Shown here: in pieces, positions 36,066 to 45,588 of the stretch
How the letters are laid out: every line of letters starts with the position of its first letter
Numbering within the stretch: the stretch's first letter is position 1
Assembly (NCBI RefSeq): GCF_000282115.1
Contig: NZ_AKJY01000106.1
Span: 1 to 62,423 of the forward strand
Reading direction: 5' to 3'
From: Chryseobacterium populi
GTDB lineage: Bacteria > Bacteroidota > Bacteroidia > Flavobacteriales > Weeksellaceae
DNA length: 62,423 nucleotides
Program-made: the position numbers and the translations under genes
Notes under the pieces: model-generated
What the model was told of the DNA's origin: nothing
Databases searched by the model: none
Seen by the model: only the letters and a program-made list of their open reading frames with translations

Positions 36066-36153
36066 TCTTTTTTATTAATTTTTTGATATTAAAGATATAA
36101 AAAATATCCAAAAAGGCTTATTTTAGAGACTTCAAAGTTAAGGAAATAAAATA

Positions 36154-37377
36154 ATGAAATTAATTGGTCCCTTCAAGCAGGTTGTAACCCTTGCCAATCT
36201 TCCGTTAAGAGGAAAACTTTCTGATGAACAACTTGAAATTATTGTTGATGGAGGAATTTTAATGAATAATGATAAAATTCAGCAGGTCGGAAATTTTGAA
36301 AGATTAAAATCAGAAAATCAAAATATAGAAGTTGAGACTGTTGAAGGAGAGCAAATCGTTCTTCCTGCCTTTGTAGATTCACACACGCATATTTGCTTTG
36401 GTGGGAACCGTGCCAATGATTTTGCCATGCGTAATGCCGGAAAAACCTATCTTGAAATTGCCGAAAGTGGAGGCGGAATCTGGAGCTCCGTTCAGCATAC
36501 GAGAAATGCCTCAGAAAAAGAATTATTAAAAACATTGTTGGAAAGAATTGATTTTTTAATTTCTCTAGGAATTACAACGATTGAAGTAAAAAGTGGGTAC
36601 GGATTAGACGTAGAGAACGAGTTGAAAATGCTTCGAATAATTAAAAAAGCTCAGGAACAGACAAAAGCAACCTTAGTTCCGACCTGTCTTTCTGCCCATT
36701 TGAAACCAAGAGATTTTGACGGAAACAATGAAGAATATCTGCAATATATTTTAACTGAAATTTTACCGAAAGTAAAAGATGAAAGCTTGGCAAAACGGGT
36801 CGATATTTTTATTGAAAAATCTGCCTTCCAGCCGGAAGAAAGTAAAGATTTTCTTCTTAAAACTAAAGACTTAGGTTTTGAGATTACAGTTCATGCCGAT
36901 CAGTTTACACCCGGAAGCTCAAGAATAGCGGTTGAAGTTGGTGCAAAATCAGCAGACCACCTGGAAGCTACGGTTGATGAGGATATTGATTTTTTGGCGA
37001 AGTCTGATACCGTGGCAACAGCACTTCCCGGAGCCAGTTTAGGATTAGGGGAAAAATTTACACCAGCCAGAAAATTACTGGATGCAGGAGCTATTGTTGC
37101 CATTGCCAGTGACTGGAATCCCGGATCGGCCCCGATGGGAAATTTAATTGCCCAGGCTTCTATTTTAGCAACCTATGAAAAATTAACCACAGCAGAAGTT
37201 TTAGCCGGAATCACTTTCCGCTCTGCTTTTGCTCTTGGTCTTGAAGACAGAGGAAGATTGAAAAGCGGTTTAAAAGCGGATTTTGTAACCTTTAAAACCA
37301 ATAACTTTCAGAATATTCTTTATAATCAGGGAAGTTTGAATGCTGAGAGTATTTATATAAACGGAAATACAATTTAA
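36154..37377 (+). CDS. hutI: Imidazolonepropionase
   Basis: A 407-residue amidohydrolase of histidine degradation, opening 4-imidazolone-5-propionate to N-formimino-glutamate. The metal-binding VDSHTHICFGGNRANDFAMR, the TTIEVKSGYGL segment, HADQFTPGSS and ASDWNPGSAPMGN are characteristic. The start is ATG 36154. The next gene is hutG, the following step; hutH and hutU are not in the window. The gap to hutG holds two palindromic repeats. Confidence 0.96.
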   Translation: MKLIGPFKQVVTLANLPLRGKLSDEQLEIIVDGGILMNNDKIQQVGNFERLKSENQNIEVETVEGEQIVLPAFVDSHTHICFGGNRANDFAMRNAGKTYLEIAESGGGIWSSVQHTRNASEKELLKTLLERIDFLISLGITTIEVKSGYGLDVENELKMLRIIKKAQEQTKATLVPTCLSAHLKPRDFDGNNEEYLQYILTEILPKVKDESLAKRVDIFIEKSAFQPEESKDFLLKTKDLGFEITVHADQFTPGSSRIAVEVGAKSADHLEATVDEDIDFLAKSDTVATALPGASLGLGEKFTPARKLLDAGAIVAIASDWNPGSAPMGNLIAQASILATYEKLTTAEVLAGITFRSAFALGLEDRGRLKSGLKADFVTFKTNNFQNILYNQGSLNAESIYINGNTI

Positions 37378-37380
37378 AAT

Positions 37381-37417
37381 CCGTTTGGTGGCTTCGAGAG
37401 CCTCTGCCACCAAACGG
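37381..37417 (+). repeat. REP-like palindrome, copy 1
   Basis: A perfect 12-bp stem (37381-37392 with 37406-37417) with a 13-base GC-rich loop, right after the hutI stop. There is no T-run, so it is not a standard terminator. Confidence 0.8.
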
Positions 37418-37437
37418 TAAAACATAAAAACATCACA

Positions 37438-37466
37438 TTGGTGGCTGAGGCTCCCGAAGCCACACC
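37438..37466 (-). repeat. REP-like palindrome, copy 2, inverted relative to copy 1
   Basis: Reads GGTGGC, TGAGGCTCCCGA, AGCCAC; the reverse complement of copy 1 reads GGTGGC, AGAGGCTCTCGA, AGCCAC, so the core differs at only a few positions. The two form a head-to-head pair 20 bp apart. Confidence 0.75.
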
Positions 37467-37486
37467 ATCTTATAATTATCAAAATA

Positions 37487-38407
37487 ATGAGTAATATCTG
37501 GCAGGGAAGATTAGATGGCGAAGAACCTCTTTTCCATAGAATATTTCAGAGAGCAAAAGAAGAGAACAATTACGATACTATCTCAACGAATGATTTCGTT
37601 TTACACGGGTTTGCCGTAGATGAAGGAGTAAGGAGAAATAAAGGAAGATTGGGAGCAAAAGATGCACCGGATGTAATCAGGAAAAATATGTCTAATTTTC
37701 CTGTTATTCTTCCGGATTTTTCATTACTCGATTTTGGAAATATCACATGTGATGACGGAAATTTAGAATATACCCAGAATACACTTGCAAAAAATATATC
37801 GAAAGTTCTTTTAAAGGGTGGAAAATCATTGGTTTTAGGAGGTGGGCATGAAGTGACCTACGCCCATTATTTAGGTATTAAAACAGCTTTTCCTGAACAG
37901 AAAATCGGGATTATTAATATTGATGCTCATTTTGACAACAGACAGCCTGAAAATGAGATTGGGGTAAGTTCAGGAACCGGATTCTGGCAGATTGCGCAGG
38001 AAGGAGAAATTAATTCTTTGCATATCGGAATTCAGAGAAATTCAAATACCTTAAAATTATTTGATACTGCCCATCAGTTCGGAATGAAATATATCCTGGC
38101 AGATGAGTTGTTTTTTGATAATCTTCCTTCAATTTATCAGCGTATAGATGATTTAGTGGAAAGTGTAGACTTCGTTTACCTTACGATCTGCATGGATGTT
38201 TTCAATGCGTCCATTGCTCCCGGAGTTTCGGCTTCTGCCTATAACGGAATTTTTGCAGATGCTGCTTTCATGCATTTTTACAGACACATATTGAAAAATA
38301 ATAAGCTTATTGCATTAGATGTGGCGGAGGTTAACCCGGTTTATGACATCCAGGACAGGACGGCCCGGCTGGCAGCATGTCTTGTCAATGAATGGTTTAT
38401 GGTTTAA
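37487..38407 (+). CDS. hutG: Formimidoylglutamase
   Basis: A 306-residue arginase-family enzyme. The Mn-binding pattern is seen in GGGHEVTYAHY, NIDAHFDNR and CMDVFNASIAPGVSAS, with LDVAEVNPVYD near the end. It cleaves N-formimino-L-glutamate to glutamate and formamide, the last step of one histidine-degradation branch, which fits its place after hutI. The gap to hutI is 109 bp and filled by the palindromes, so cotranscription is possible but not certain. Confidence 0.93.
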   Translation: MSNIWQGRLDGEEPLFHRIFQRAKEENNYDTISTNDFVLHGFAVDEGVRRNKGRLGAKDAPDVIRKNMSNFPVILPDFSLLDFGNITCDDGNLEYTQNTLAKNISKVLLKGGKSLVLGGGHEVTYAHYLGIKTAFPEQKIGIINIDAHFDNRQPENEIGVSSGTGFWQIAQEGEINSLHIGIQRNSNTLKLFDTAHQFGMKYILADELFFDNLPSIYQRIDDLVESVDFVYLTICMDVFNASIAPGVSASAYNGIFADAAFMHFYRHILKNNKLIALDVAEVNPVYDIQDRTARLAACLVNEWFMV

Positions 38408-38546
38408 ACGGTGAAAATATATTCTTCCGATAGAGAAAATCATTGTTTTATTTAACCTTAAGGAATAAAATTTGTTGCTTTCATCATGCTTTTTCAAAAA
38501 GGGGCATTATAAATTCATTCTTTGAATTTAAAATAAAAATTATAAT

Positions 38547-39839
38547 ATGGAACAGTTAATTGAAAATAAGCTCATTAAGGCAGATCAGACTTTTTCAGAA
38601 TGGAAAAAAACACCATTTGAAGAAAGACAGAAACTGATAGCAAAAATGGCTGGAATTTTAAAAAGTAATTCGGAAAAATTTGGTAAAATTATTACCAAAG
38701 AAATGAATAAACCCATTTCACAATCAATTGCAGAGATTGAAAAATGTGCTTTAATGATGAATTATTATGCAGATACAGATAATATTTTAAAACCTGAAAA
38801 AGTAGATTCCGAATACCATTATTCTGAAATACATTATATTCCCAAAGGAGTTATTCTTGGAGTAATGCCCTGGAATTTTCCTTTCTGGCAGGTATTGAGA
38901 TTTGCTACACCTGCAATTCTGGCAGGAAATACAGTGGTTTTAAAACACGCATCCATATGCTTCGGAAGCGGAAATGCTATTGAAAAAATATTTTGGGAAG
39001 CCGGTTTTGCTGAGGGAATTTTCCAGAACCTGGAGGTTGGCCATAAAGAAGTAAAGGAAATTCTTGAACATGATGCTGTAAAAGGAGTAAGCCTGACAGG
39101 AAGCGGAAGAGCAGGAGGTGAAGTGGCTTCAATAGCCGGGTTAAATGTTAAAAAATCTTTGCTGGAGCTGGGTGGAAGTGATGCTTTTATTATCCTGGAT
39201 GATGCTGACCTGAACGAAGCGGCAAAAGTAGGCGCTCAGGCAAGGCTTCAGAATTGCGGACAAACCTGTGTTGCCGCAAAAAGATTTATCATTGACGAAA
39301 AAATTGAAGAGGAGTTCCTTCCGAAATTTATTGAAGAATATAAAAAATTTGTTCCGGGAGATCCCATGAATAAAGAAACAAAGCTGGCGGGAATGGCAAG
39401 GCCGGATTTAGCAGATGATTTAGAAAATCAGTTTAAAAAAGCTCTGGAGAACGGAGCTGAAATTATAATTCCTTTGGAGAGGATTTCGGCTAATGAATTT
39501 AAGCCGGGACTGATAAGAGTGCAGGAAGGAAATCCTATCCTTCAGGAAGAGCTTTTCGGACCTCTGGGAATGGTAATGGTCGCAAAAAATGATGCAGAAG
39601 TTTTACAGATGGCGAATGATATTCCTTTCGGGCTTTCTAATTCTGTATGGACTAAAAATAAAGACCGACAGCTATTTTTCATAGAAGGCCTTGAATCCGG
39701 AACAGTCAATATCAACAGAATGACGAGCTCTGACCCGCGTTTTCCTTTCGGTGGAACCAAAGCCTCAGGATATGGGACTGAGCTTTCTTTAATTGCTTTA
39801 AAAGAGTTTGTAACGCCAAAAACGATTGTCGGAAATTGA
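38547..39839 (+). CDS. NAD(P)-dependent aldehyde (succinate-semialdehyde-type) dehydrogenase
   Basis: A 430-residue aldehyde dehydrogenase, shorter than the usual ~455-490. The active-site cysteine is in NCGQTCVAAKR, the general base in LLELGGSDAF, the cofactor turn in GVSLTGSGRAGGE, and the end has FPFGGTKASGYG. The short N-terminus and PWNFPFWQVLRF fit the GabD2/Sad group that oxidises succinate semialdehyde, but the substrate is inferred. It lies 139 bp after hutG on the same strand with a bidirectional terminator behind. Confidence 0.9.
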   Translation: MEQLIENKLIKADQTFSEWKKTPFEERQKLIAKMAGILKSNSEKFGKIITKEMNKPISQSIAEIEKCALMMNYYADTDNILKPEKVDSEYHYSEIHYIPKGVILGVMPWNFPFWQVLRFATPAILAGNTVVLKHASICFGSGNAIEKIFWEAGFAEGIFQNLEVGHKEVKEILEHDAVKGVSLTGSGRAGGEVASIAGLNVKKSLLELGGSDAFIILDDADLNEAAKVGAQARLQNCGQTCVAAKRFIIDEKIEEEFLPKFIEEYKKFVPGDPMNKETKLAGMARPDLADDLENQFKKALENGAEIIIPLERISANEFKPGLIRVQEGNPILQEELFGPLGMVMVAKNDAEVLQMANDIPFGLSNSVWTKNKDRQLFFIEGLESGTVNINRMTSSDPRFPFGGTKASGYGTELSLIALKEFVTPKTIVGN

Positions 39840-39884
39840 TTTTTTGTAAAATGTATTAATGATTTTTCTATAATATATTATTGA

Positions 39885-39915
39885 AAAAATCTCCCGGAAT
39901 TTCCGGGAGATTTTT
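39885..39915. terminator. Bidirectional terminator between the dehydrogenase and pyk
   Basis: A 15-bp perfect stem (39885-39899 with 39901-39915) flanked by A and T tracts, between convergent genes. Confidence 0.93.
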
Positions 39916-39969
39916 ATTTTATTCAAGAAAGCAAATTCATTTTTCTGCAATTTTGCCCTTTTGCTTTAG

Positions 39970-41415
39970 CTAAACCGTAGTTAATCTTAAAGTATTTGTT
40001 TTCCCACCTTCATATGATGGAGTTGCATTGATATTGATTACAAAATCTCCGGATTCAATATATCCGTGGTTGTGGGTAAGCATATTTACCTGGATAATGG
40101 TTTCATCGGTAGATTTCTTCATATCATAATAATAAGCGTGAACTCCCCAAAGCAGGTTCAGCATTGTGATCACCCGCTTATTGCCACTATATACAATAAT
40201 ATGCGAATTAGGTCTGTGCGCAGCAAGCTGGAAAGCTGTATATCCGGAATGCGTTAAAGTAACAATTGCAGAAACATTTGTTGTTTTAGCAATTCTTACG
40301 GCAGCCAGGCAAACCCTGTTTGTAATAAACCTTTCATCGATACAGTTGTAATCTTTTTCTATGGGTTCGTTTTTATGCTGGTAGAAATGAGTTTTCTCAA
40401 TATTCTGTACAATTTTAGCCATGTTTTCAACTACCTGTACCGGATATCTTCCCACAGAGGTTTCTCCGGAAAGCATTACTGCATCAGCTCCATCCAATAC
40501 CGAGTTGGCAACATCGTTTACTTCCGCTCTTGTAGGAGTTAAGCTGTTGATCATAGTTTCCATCATCTGGGTAGCAATGATCACCGGCTTGGAATAGAAT
40601 CTTGCTTTTTCAACAAGGTTTTTCTGGATAGCAGGCACTTCTTCCATCGGAACTTCAACACCAAGATCACCACGGGCAACCATTAATCCGTCACACTCCA
40701 ATAAAATTTCGTCAATATTTTTTACGCCTTCAGGCTTTTCAATTTTCGCAATAATAGGAGTTTTAAATTTACCATTCGGGTGCTTGTTGATTAGCTCTTT
40801 CAGATCAATAATATCCTGTGCATGACGTACAAAAGACAATGCAACCCAGTCTACTTCCATGTCAAGCATGAAATTAGCATCCTGAATATCTTTTTCAGTC
40901 AGAGCAGGAAGAGAAACGTTTGTATTAGGTAAGTTAACCCCTTTTTTAGAACTCAACGGTCCCCCTTGAATTGTTTTTGCTTTTACAGTGTCTATCTCAT
41001 TGGTTTCAGTTACTTCCAAAACCAGTTTCCCATCATCAATAAGGATTCTTTCACCTACTTTTACATCTTGGGGAAACTGCTGGTAGGTCATAAAAACTTT
41101 TGTGGAGTCTCCTTCGATTTTTTCGTTGGTAAAAGTAAGAATATCACCAGGGTTAAGATAAGAACCTTCCTTTACAACCCCTACCCTTAGCTTAGGACCT
41201 TGTAAATCTCCCAGAATGCCCACAGAATATCCGTATTCCTTGTTAAGCTCTCGGATAATATTAATATTGGAACGAACTAATTCGTAATCTGCATGTGAAA
41301 AATTTATTCTGAAAATATCAACACCTGCTTTCATTAGTCCTAACATTACTTCTTTTGATGACGAAGCCGGCCCAAGTGTTGCGATAATTTTTGTTTTCTT
41401 TAAATACTTATTCAT
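39970..41415 (-). CDS. pyk: Pyruvate kinase
   Basis: A 481-residue glycolytic enzyme making ATP and pyruvate from phosphoenolpyruvate. Seen are TKIIATLGPASSSKE at the start, the active-site Lys region IIAKIEKPEGVKNIDEIL, MVARGDLGVEVP, and ATQMMETMINSLTPTRAE. It is the last gene of the acpP-fabF-rnc-pyk row; its start overlaps the IPExxxVDY gene by 8 bp. Confidence 0.97.
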   Translation of the reverse strand: MNKYLKKTKIIATLGPASSSKEVMLGLMKAGVDIFRINFSHADYELVRSNINIIRELNKEYGYSVGILGDLQGPKLRVGVVKEGSYLNPGDILTFTNEKIEGDSTKVFMTYQQFPQDVKVGERILIDDGKLVLEVTETNEIDTVKAKTIQGGPLSSKKGVNLPNTNVSLPALTEKDIQDANFMLDMEVDWVALSFVRHAQDIIDLKELINKHPNGKFKTPIIAKIEKPEGVKNIDEILLECDGLMVARGDLGVEVPMEEVPAIQKNLVEKARFYSKPVIIATQMMETMINSLTPTRAEVNDVANSVLDGADAVMLSGETSVGRYPVQVVENMAKIVQNIEKTHFYQHKNEPIEKDYNCIDERFITNRVCLAAVRIAKTTNVSAIVTLTHSGYTAFQLAAHRPNSHIIVYSGNKRVITMLNLLWGVHAYYYDMKKSTDETIIQVNMLTHNHGYIESGDFVININATPSYEGGKTNTLRLTTV

Positions 41416-41881
41416 AATACTGGATAATTTGATAAAGTTCCTCTTCAGAACTTAATGTATAATCTTGAATTGGAAACACAAGATTTTCAGGGAGCAAAAT
41501 TACGGAAAAATCAGGAAACTGTTCCGAACTATGCAGAATATATTCTACATCTACCTGATTATTTAATAAAAATTTAATGTTTTCTTCTTCTGCGAAGAGT
41601 TCTGTTTGTATTTTTTTTTGCTTACTTTCCGAACATTTGTTGGAAATGAAAGTAAAGCAGGTTTTTGTAAACTTGTGATAAGCCTCAAATCTTGGAAAAA
41701 AATAATCATAATAAAACCCGTGGAAGATCAGATCTTTTATTCTTGAAAACTTAAGATCATTATTTTGATTTATTCTGTAGAAAAACTCATGATCAGGTAT
41801 ACGTTTTGCTAATCTCACCAATCTTATGGCAATATCTTCAAATTCTATATCATCTAAATCATAAAGTCTTTGAATTTCCAA
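41408..41881 (-). CDS. IPExxxVDY-like small protein between rnc and pyk
   Basis: A 157-residue acidic cytoplasmic protein. The IPDHEFFYRIN motif, followed by a region with aromatic residues (HGFYYDYFFPRFEAYHKF), matches the Bacteroidota family named for IPExxxVDY; the name-giving residues are only partly kept (IPD, YRI). The function is unknown. It overlaps rnc by 23 bp at its start and pyk by 8 bp at its end, so it is cotranscribed and probably translationally coupled with both. Confidence 0.8.
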   Translation of the reverse strand: MEIQRLYDLDDIEFEDIAIRLVRLAKRIPDHEFFYRINQNNDLKFSRIKDLIFHGFYYDYFFPRFEAYHKFTKTCFTFISNKCSESKQKKIQTELFAEEENIKFLLNNQVDVEYILHSSEQFPDFSVILLPENLVFPIQDYTLSSEEELYQIIQYYE

Positions 41882-42620
41882 GTATGTTTTCTTTTTTATT
41901 TAAAATATAAAATGCTCTCTGCGCTGATTTTTCCTCTGCTTTTTTCTTAGAGGTTTCCGTAGCATTCGCAATCTTTTCGTCTCCTAGCCAAACATGACAC
42001 CGGAACACGATAGACTTGTTGGCCTGTACTTCCTCACAAGTTTCATACTTTATATTGACCTTCTTTTTCTGGCTCCATTCCAGCAGAAGACCTTTGTAGC
42101 TTACAATCTTATTTTCAAGCTTGTTGATCTCGGTTGGTGTTAAAAGCCTTTCCAGAATGATTCTTCTGCACATATCATAATGAAAGTCTAAATACACTGC
42201 ACCGATTAAGGCTTCGAATAAATTCCCGGAGATATTTTCCCCTAATGCTACAGAATTCTGCTTTTGTAAAAGATCCGTTAGCCTTAAGTCTTCCCCTAAT
42301 TTATTAAGATTTTTCCTATTAACAATTTTAGATTTCATTTGTGTTAAATATCCTTCATTAGCCTGAGGATAAGTCTGGAACAAATGACACGAAATAATTG
42401 TACCCAAAACAGAATCTCCCAAAAATTCAAGCCTTTCGTAATTGCTGTCTTGATTTTTAGAAGAATTTTTAAGTGAAAAAGCCTCCCGGTAAAGAGCAAC
42501 ATTTTGCACCTCGGCACCTAACATCTTGCTGACTTCAGTACTGAGGAAATAATCTCTCTCCGTTAATTTTCTTTTTCTTTTTTTGAGAAGGAATTTAGAA
42601 AAGTATTTCTGTAACTCCAT
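41859..42620 (-). CDS. rnc: Ribonuclease III
   Basis: A 253-residue double-strand RNA endonuclease. The catalytic signature ERLEFLGDSVLGTI and a second acidic site in ENISGNLFEALIGAVYLD are present; the C-terminal dsRNA-binding domain begins near residue 165 (YKGLLLEWSQKK) and ends AEEKSAQRAFYIL. It processes rRNA precursors. An N-terminal basic stretch KKRKRKLTERD precedes the domain. It follows fabF by 9 bp. Confidence 0.96.
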   Translation of the reverse strand: MELQKYFSKFLLKKRKRKLTERDYFLSTEVSKMLGAEVQNVALYREAFSLKNSSKNQDSNYERLEFLGDSVLGTIISCHLFQTYPQANEGYLTQMKSKIVNRKNLNKLGEDLRLTDLLQKQNSVALGENISGNLFEALIGAVYLDFHYDMCRRIILERLLTPTEINKLENKIVSYKGLLLEWSQKKKVNIKYETCEEVQANKSIVFRCHVWLGDEKIANATETSKKKAEEKSAQRAFYILNKKENILGNSKTL

Positions 42621-42629
42621 TCAGTAAAT

Positions 42630-43874
42630 TTAGATTTTCGTAAATAGAACGCAAGCGTTGTGCCCACCAAACCCAAAAGTATTACTCATGGCTACTTTTA
42701 CATCTTTCTTTACAGCTTCATTAAACGTAAAATTAAGTCTGCTGTCAATGTTTTCATCATCAGTAAAATGGTTGATGGTTGGAGGAACGATACCATGAAT
42801 AATAGTTCCTAATGCAGCAATAGCCTCAATAACTCCTGCAGCACCCAGAAGGTGACCGGTCATTGATTTTGTAGAATTAATCTGAATGTCGTAAGCGTGC
42901 TCACCCAATAATTTTGAAATCGCATTGGATTCTGCAATATCTCCTAATGGAGTAGAGGTACCATGCATATTGATATGGTCTACTTCATCAGCAGTTAATC
43001 CTGCATCTTCCAGGCAATTTTTCATTACCAGATAAGCTCCTAAACCTTCAGGATGCGGGGCAGTCATGTGATGTGCATCAGCACTCATACCTCCTCCTTT
43101 TAATTCTGCATAAATGGTCGCACCGCGTTTTACTGCGTGCTCGTATTCTTCAAGAATGATACATCCTGCACCTTCACCCAGTACAAAGCCATCTCTGTCT
43201 TTGTCAAAAGGTCTTGAAGCTGTTTTTGGATCATCATTTCTTGTAGAAAGTGCCATCATTGCATTAAATCCACCAACACCACTTGCTGTAACGGCTGCTT
43301 CAGAGCCTCCGCATACAATAATGTCTGCTTTTCCAAGCTGGATAAGCATTTTAGAATCAATTATTGCATTTGCTGAAGAAGCACAAGCAGATACAGTTGT
43401 GTAATTCGGTCCGTGAAAACCATACTCAATAGAGATGTGTCCCGGAGTAATGTCCGCAATCATTTTAGGAATAAAGAAAGGGTTAAATCTTGGAATATCC
43501 GTATTTGCCCATCCTAAAACTTCTGTTTCAAAAGTCTCTAAACCTCCGATCCCGGAACCCCAGATTACGCCGACTCTGTTTTTATCTACATTGTCTTCAA
43601 TAATTCCGGAGTGTGCTACTGCCTCTCTGGCAGCTACTAGCCCAAGCTGGGTATTTCGATCCATTTTTTTTGCTTCTTTCTTATCGAAATACTGCAAAGG
43701 ATCAAAACCTTTCACTTCACAAGCGAACTTTGTTTTAAAGTTTGTGGCATCAAAAAGAGTAATCGGAGCAGCACCGCTCTCACCTTTAAGAAGATTTTCC
43801 CAGTATTCTTTTGCATTATTTCCAATCGGTGTTATTGCGCCAAAACCGGTTACAACTACTCTTTTTAATTCCAT
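42630..43874 (-). CDS. fabF: Beta-ketoacyl-ACP synthase II
   Basis: A 414-residue condensing enzyme of fatty-acid synthesis. The nucleophile is in VSACASSANAI, the histidines in MHGTSTPLGD and SMTGHLLGAAG, and the start is MELKRVVVTGFGAITPIG. It elongates acyl-ACP with malonyl-ACP. It is directly downstream of acpP (34 bp gap), as is usual. Confidence 0.97.
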   Translation of the reverse strand: MELKRVVVTGFGAITPIGNNAKEYWENLLKGESGAAPITLFDATNFKTKFACEVKGFDPLQYFDKKEAKKMDRNTQLGLVAAREAVAHSGIIEDNVDKNRVGVIWGSGIGGLETFETEVLGWANTDIPRFNPFFIPKMIADITPGHISIEYGFHGPNYTTVSACASSANAIIDSKMLIQLGKADIIVCGGSEAAVTASGVGGFNAMMALSTRNDDPKTASRPFDKDRDGFVLGEGAGCIILEEYEHAVKRGATIYAELKGGGMSADAHHMTAPHPEGLGAYLVMKNCLEDAGLTADEVDHINMHGTSTPLGDIAESNAISKLLGEHAYDIQINSTKSMTGHLLGAAGVIEAIAALGTIIHGIVPPTINHFTDDENIDSRLNFTFNEAVKKDVKVAMSNTFGFGGHNACVLFTKI

Positions 43875-43908
43875 AAACTTTTTAAATTTTCTTTTTTGTT
43901 GAAGAATA

Positions 43909-44148
43909 TTATTTATTTACTACTTCTTCGATATAAGCGATAGCGTGCCCTACAGTAGTAATTTTTTCAGCTTGATCATCAGGGATTTGAATATTAAATT
44001 CTTTTTCAAATTCCATGATTAGTTCAACTGTATCCAATGAATCAGCTCCTAAATCGTTAGTGAAGCTAGCTTCAGGAGTTACTTCTGTTTCTTCAACGTC
44101 AAGCTTATCAGCGATGATAGCTTTTACTCTTGATGCAATGTCTGACAT
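43909..44148 (-). CDS. acpP: Acyl carrier protein
   Basis: A 79-residue acidic protein. The phosphopantetheine serine is S37 in LGADSLDTVELIM. It carries acyl chains in fatty-acid synthesis and is first in the acpP-fabF-rnc-IPExxxVDY-pyk row. A -7 box lies 32 bp upstream. Confidence 0.97.
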   Translation of the reverse strand: MSDIASRVKAIIADKLDVEETEVTPEASFTNDLGADSLDTVELIMEFEKEFNIQIPDDQAEKITTVGHAIAYIEEVVNK

Positions 44149-44179
44149 AGTAAATTATTTTTTTAATTGTTAGATGCTG

Positions 44180-44187
44180 CAAATATA
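44180..44187 (-). promoter_or_regulatory. -7 box TATATTTG of the acpP operon
   Basis: Exact TAnnTTTG on the minus strand; the leader would be about 25 nt. Confidence 0.5.
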
Positions 44188-44612
44188 TAAAATTCTTTAC
44201 GATAAAACATTTTTTTAGTCTTTTTTGTGGGTAGACTATACTTATTTTACAACAGGAAGTTTTAGTGTTTTAGTTTTCAGGTGTTTATGTTTTGCCGGAA
44301 TGGAATAGATGAATTGAATTATAAAAAATAATTTAAAAACAACTGAAAAAACGCAGCAGATGATATTGTAAAAGGGTTTTTGATGACTACTTTTTATTTG
44401 AGGGGGTCATGCTTCAATCAAAATTTGTCATTCATATTTAAGGGGAAAAAATAATTTTTGTTTTATAAGCATGGTTAAAACAGATACCCGTTTTTTGCAT
44501 TAGATGACATCTTTAAATTAATGACTGTTTTAACAAAGCAGATTTGAGCTTTTTAACAAAACGAAAGGCCATCGTTTTAGCTGAAATTTGTATCAATAAA
44601 AATCAATTAAAA
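44188..44612. other. Intergenic, no gene seen
   Basis: A gap of more than 400 bp between acpP and the SDR gene. It is AT-rich; I see no RNA gene, repeat or clear plus-strand promoter. The in-frame TTG at 44544 is discounted as a start. Confidence 0.6.
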
Positions 44613-45509
44613 ATGAAAAAAGTTTGGTTTATAACAGGAAGTTCAAAAGGCTTAGGTAAAAACCTTGTTGAAGCAGTATTATTAAAAGGAGATTATGCAG
44701 TTGCTACTGCCAGAAACCTTAAGGATTTGGAAGAGTTAGGAAAACAATATCCGGATCAGTTGTTTCCGGTGAAGCTGGATGTAGAGATCAGGGAAGAGAT
44801 TCATTCCGCTGTTGAGGCGGCAATCAGCCATTTCGGACGTATTGATGTTCTGGTAAATAATGCAGGCTTCGGAATTACAGGAGCAGCGGAAGCATTTACA
44901 GATGAGCAGGTAAGAAGACAGCTTGAAGTCAATTTATTTGCACCGATACAGGTAACCAGGGCAGTACTGCCTTATATGCGTAAACAGTGTTCGGGACAGA
45001 TTTTACAGGTGAGTTCTGTTGGAGGCAGGGTAGGAAATGCAGGGCTTTCTATTTATCAGGCAGCTAAATTCGGGCTGACAGGCTTTTCAGAATCGTTAAG
45101 TAAAGAAGTGCTTCCGCTGGGAATTAAAGTGACATCCATTGAGCCCGGCGGGTTCAGAACAGATTGGGCAGGTGCGTCGATGAGCTTTGCTGAAGAGATT
45201 GAAGGATATGAAAACACCGTAGGCAGTATTAAAGAATTTCTGTTATCAGGAAAATTTCTTCCGATGGGTGATCCGGCTAAAGCGGCTAAAGTAATGGTTG
45301 ATCTTACAGACCATCCTAATCCGCCTCTTCATTTAATTTTGGGAAGTGAAGCCGCCGCAATTTTAAAAAGTACCGATCAGCTTAGAAAAGAAGAATTCGA
45401 AAAATGGCTGGATGTAAGCGTTTCAACTGATCATGATGAAGCTGTAAACGTCCTGGAATCAGAAGAAGGAAAAGTATTTTTAGCTAAAAAAGGAATCAAA
45501 GTAGACTGA
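44613..45509 (+). CDS. SDR-family oxidoreductase
   Basis: A 298-residue short-chain dehydrogenase. The cofactor loop TGSSKGLGKNL is at the very start, with VLVNNAGFGITG, catalytic serine in QVSSVGGR and YQAAKFG. The C-terminus extends about 50 residues past a standard SDR. ATG 44613 (MKKVWFITGSS) is chosen; a TTG at 44544 would add 23 residues with no role. The AraC-type gene follows after 79 bp and carries its own -7 box; such regulators often control a neighbouring dehydrogenase. The substrate is unknown. Confidence 0.9.
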   Translation: MKKVWFITGSSKGLGKNLVEAVLLKGDYAVATARNLKDLEELGKQYPDQLFPVKLDVEIREEIHSAVEAAISHFGRIDVLVNNAGFGITGAAEAFTDEQVRRQLEVNLFAPIQVTRAVLPYMRKQCSGQILQVSSVGGRVGNAGLSIYQAAKFGLTGFSESLSKEVLPLGIKVTSIEPGGFRTDWAGASMSFAEEIEGYENTVGSIKEFLLSGKFLPMGDPAKAAKVMVDLTDHPNPPLHLILGSEAAAILKSTDQLRKEEFEKWLDVSVSTDHDEAVNVLESEEGKVFLAKKGIKVD

Positions 45510-45573
45510 TATTAATAAGGATGAGGTTTGAAACCAGGTTATTTTAAACCCCATCGTCTTAAAGACAGTTTAT

Positions 45574-45581
45574 TATATTTG
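45574..45581 (+). promoter_or_regulatory. -7 box TATATTTG of the AraC-type gene
   Basis: Exact TAnnTTTG ending seven bases before the ATG, implying an almost leaderless transcript. Confidence 0.5.
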
Positions 45582-45588
45582 TAGTACA

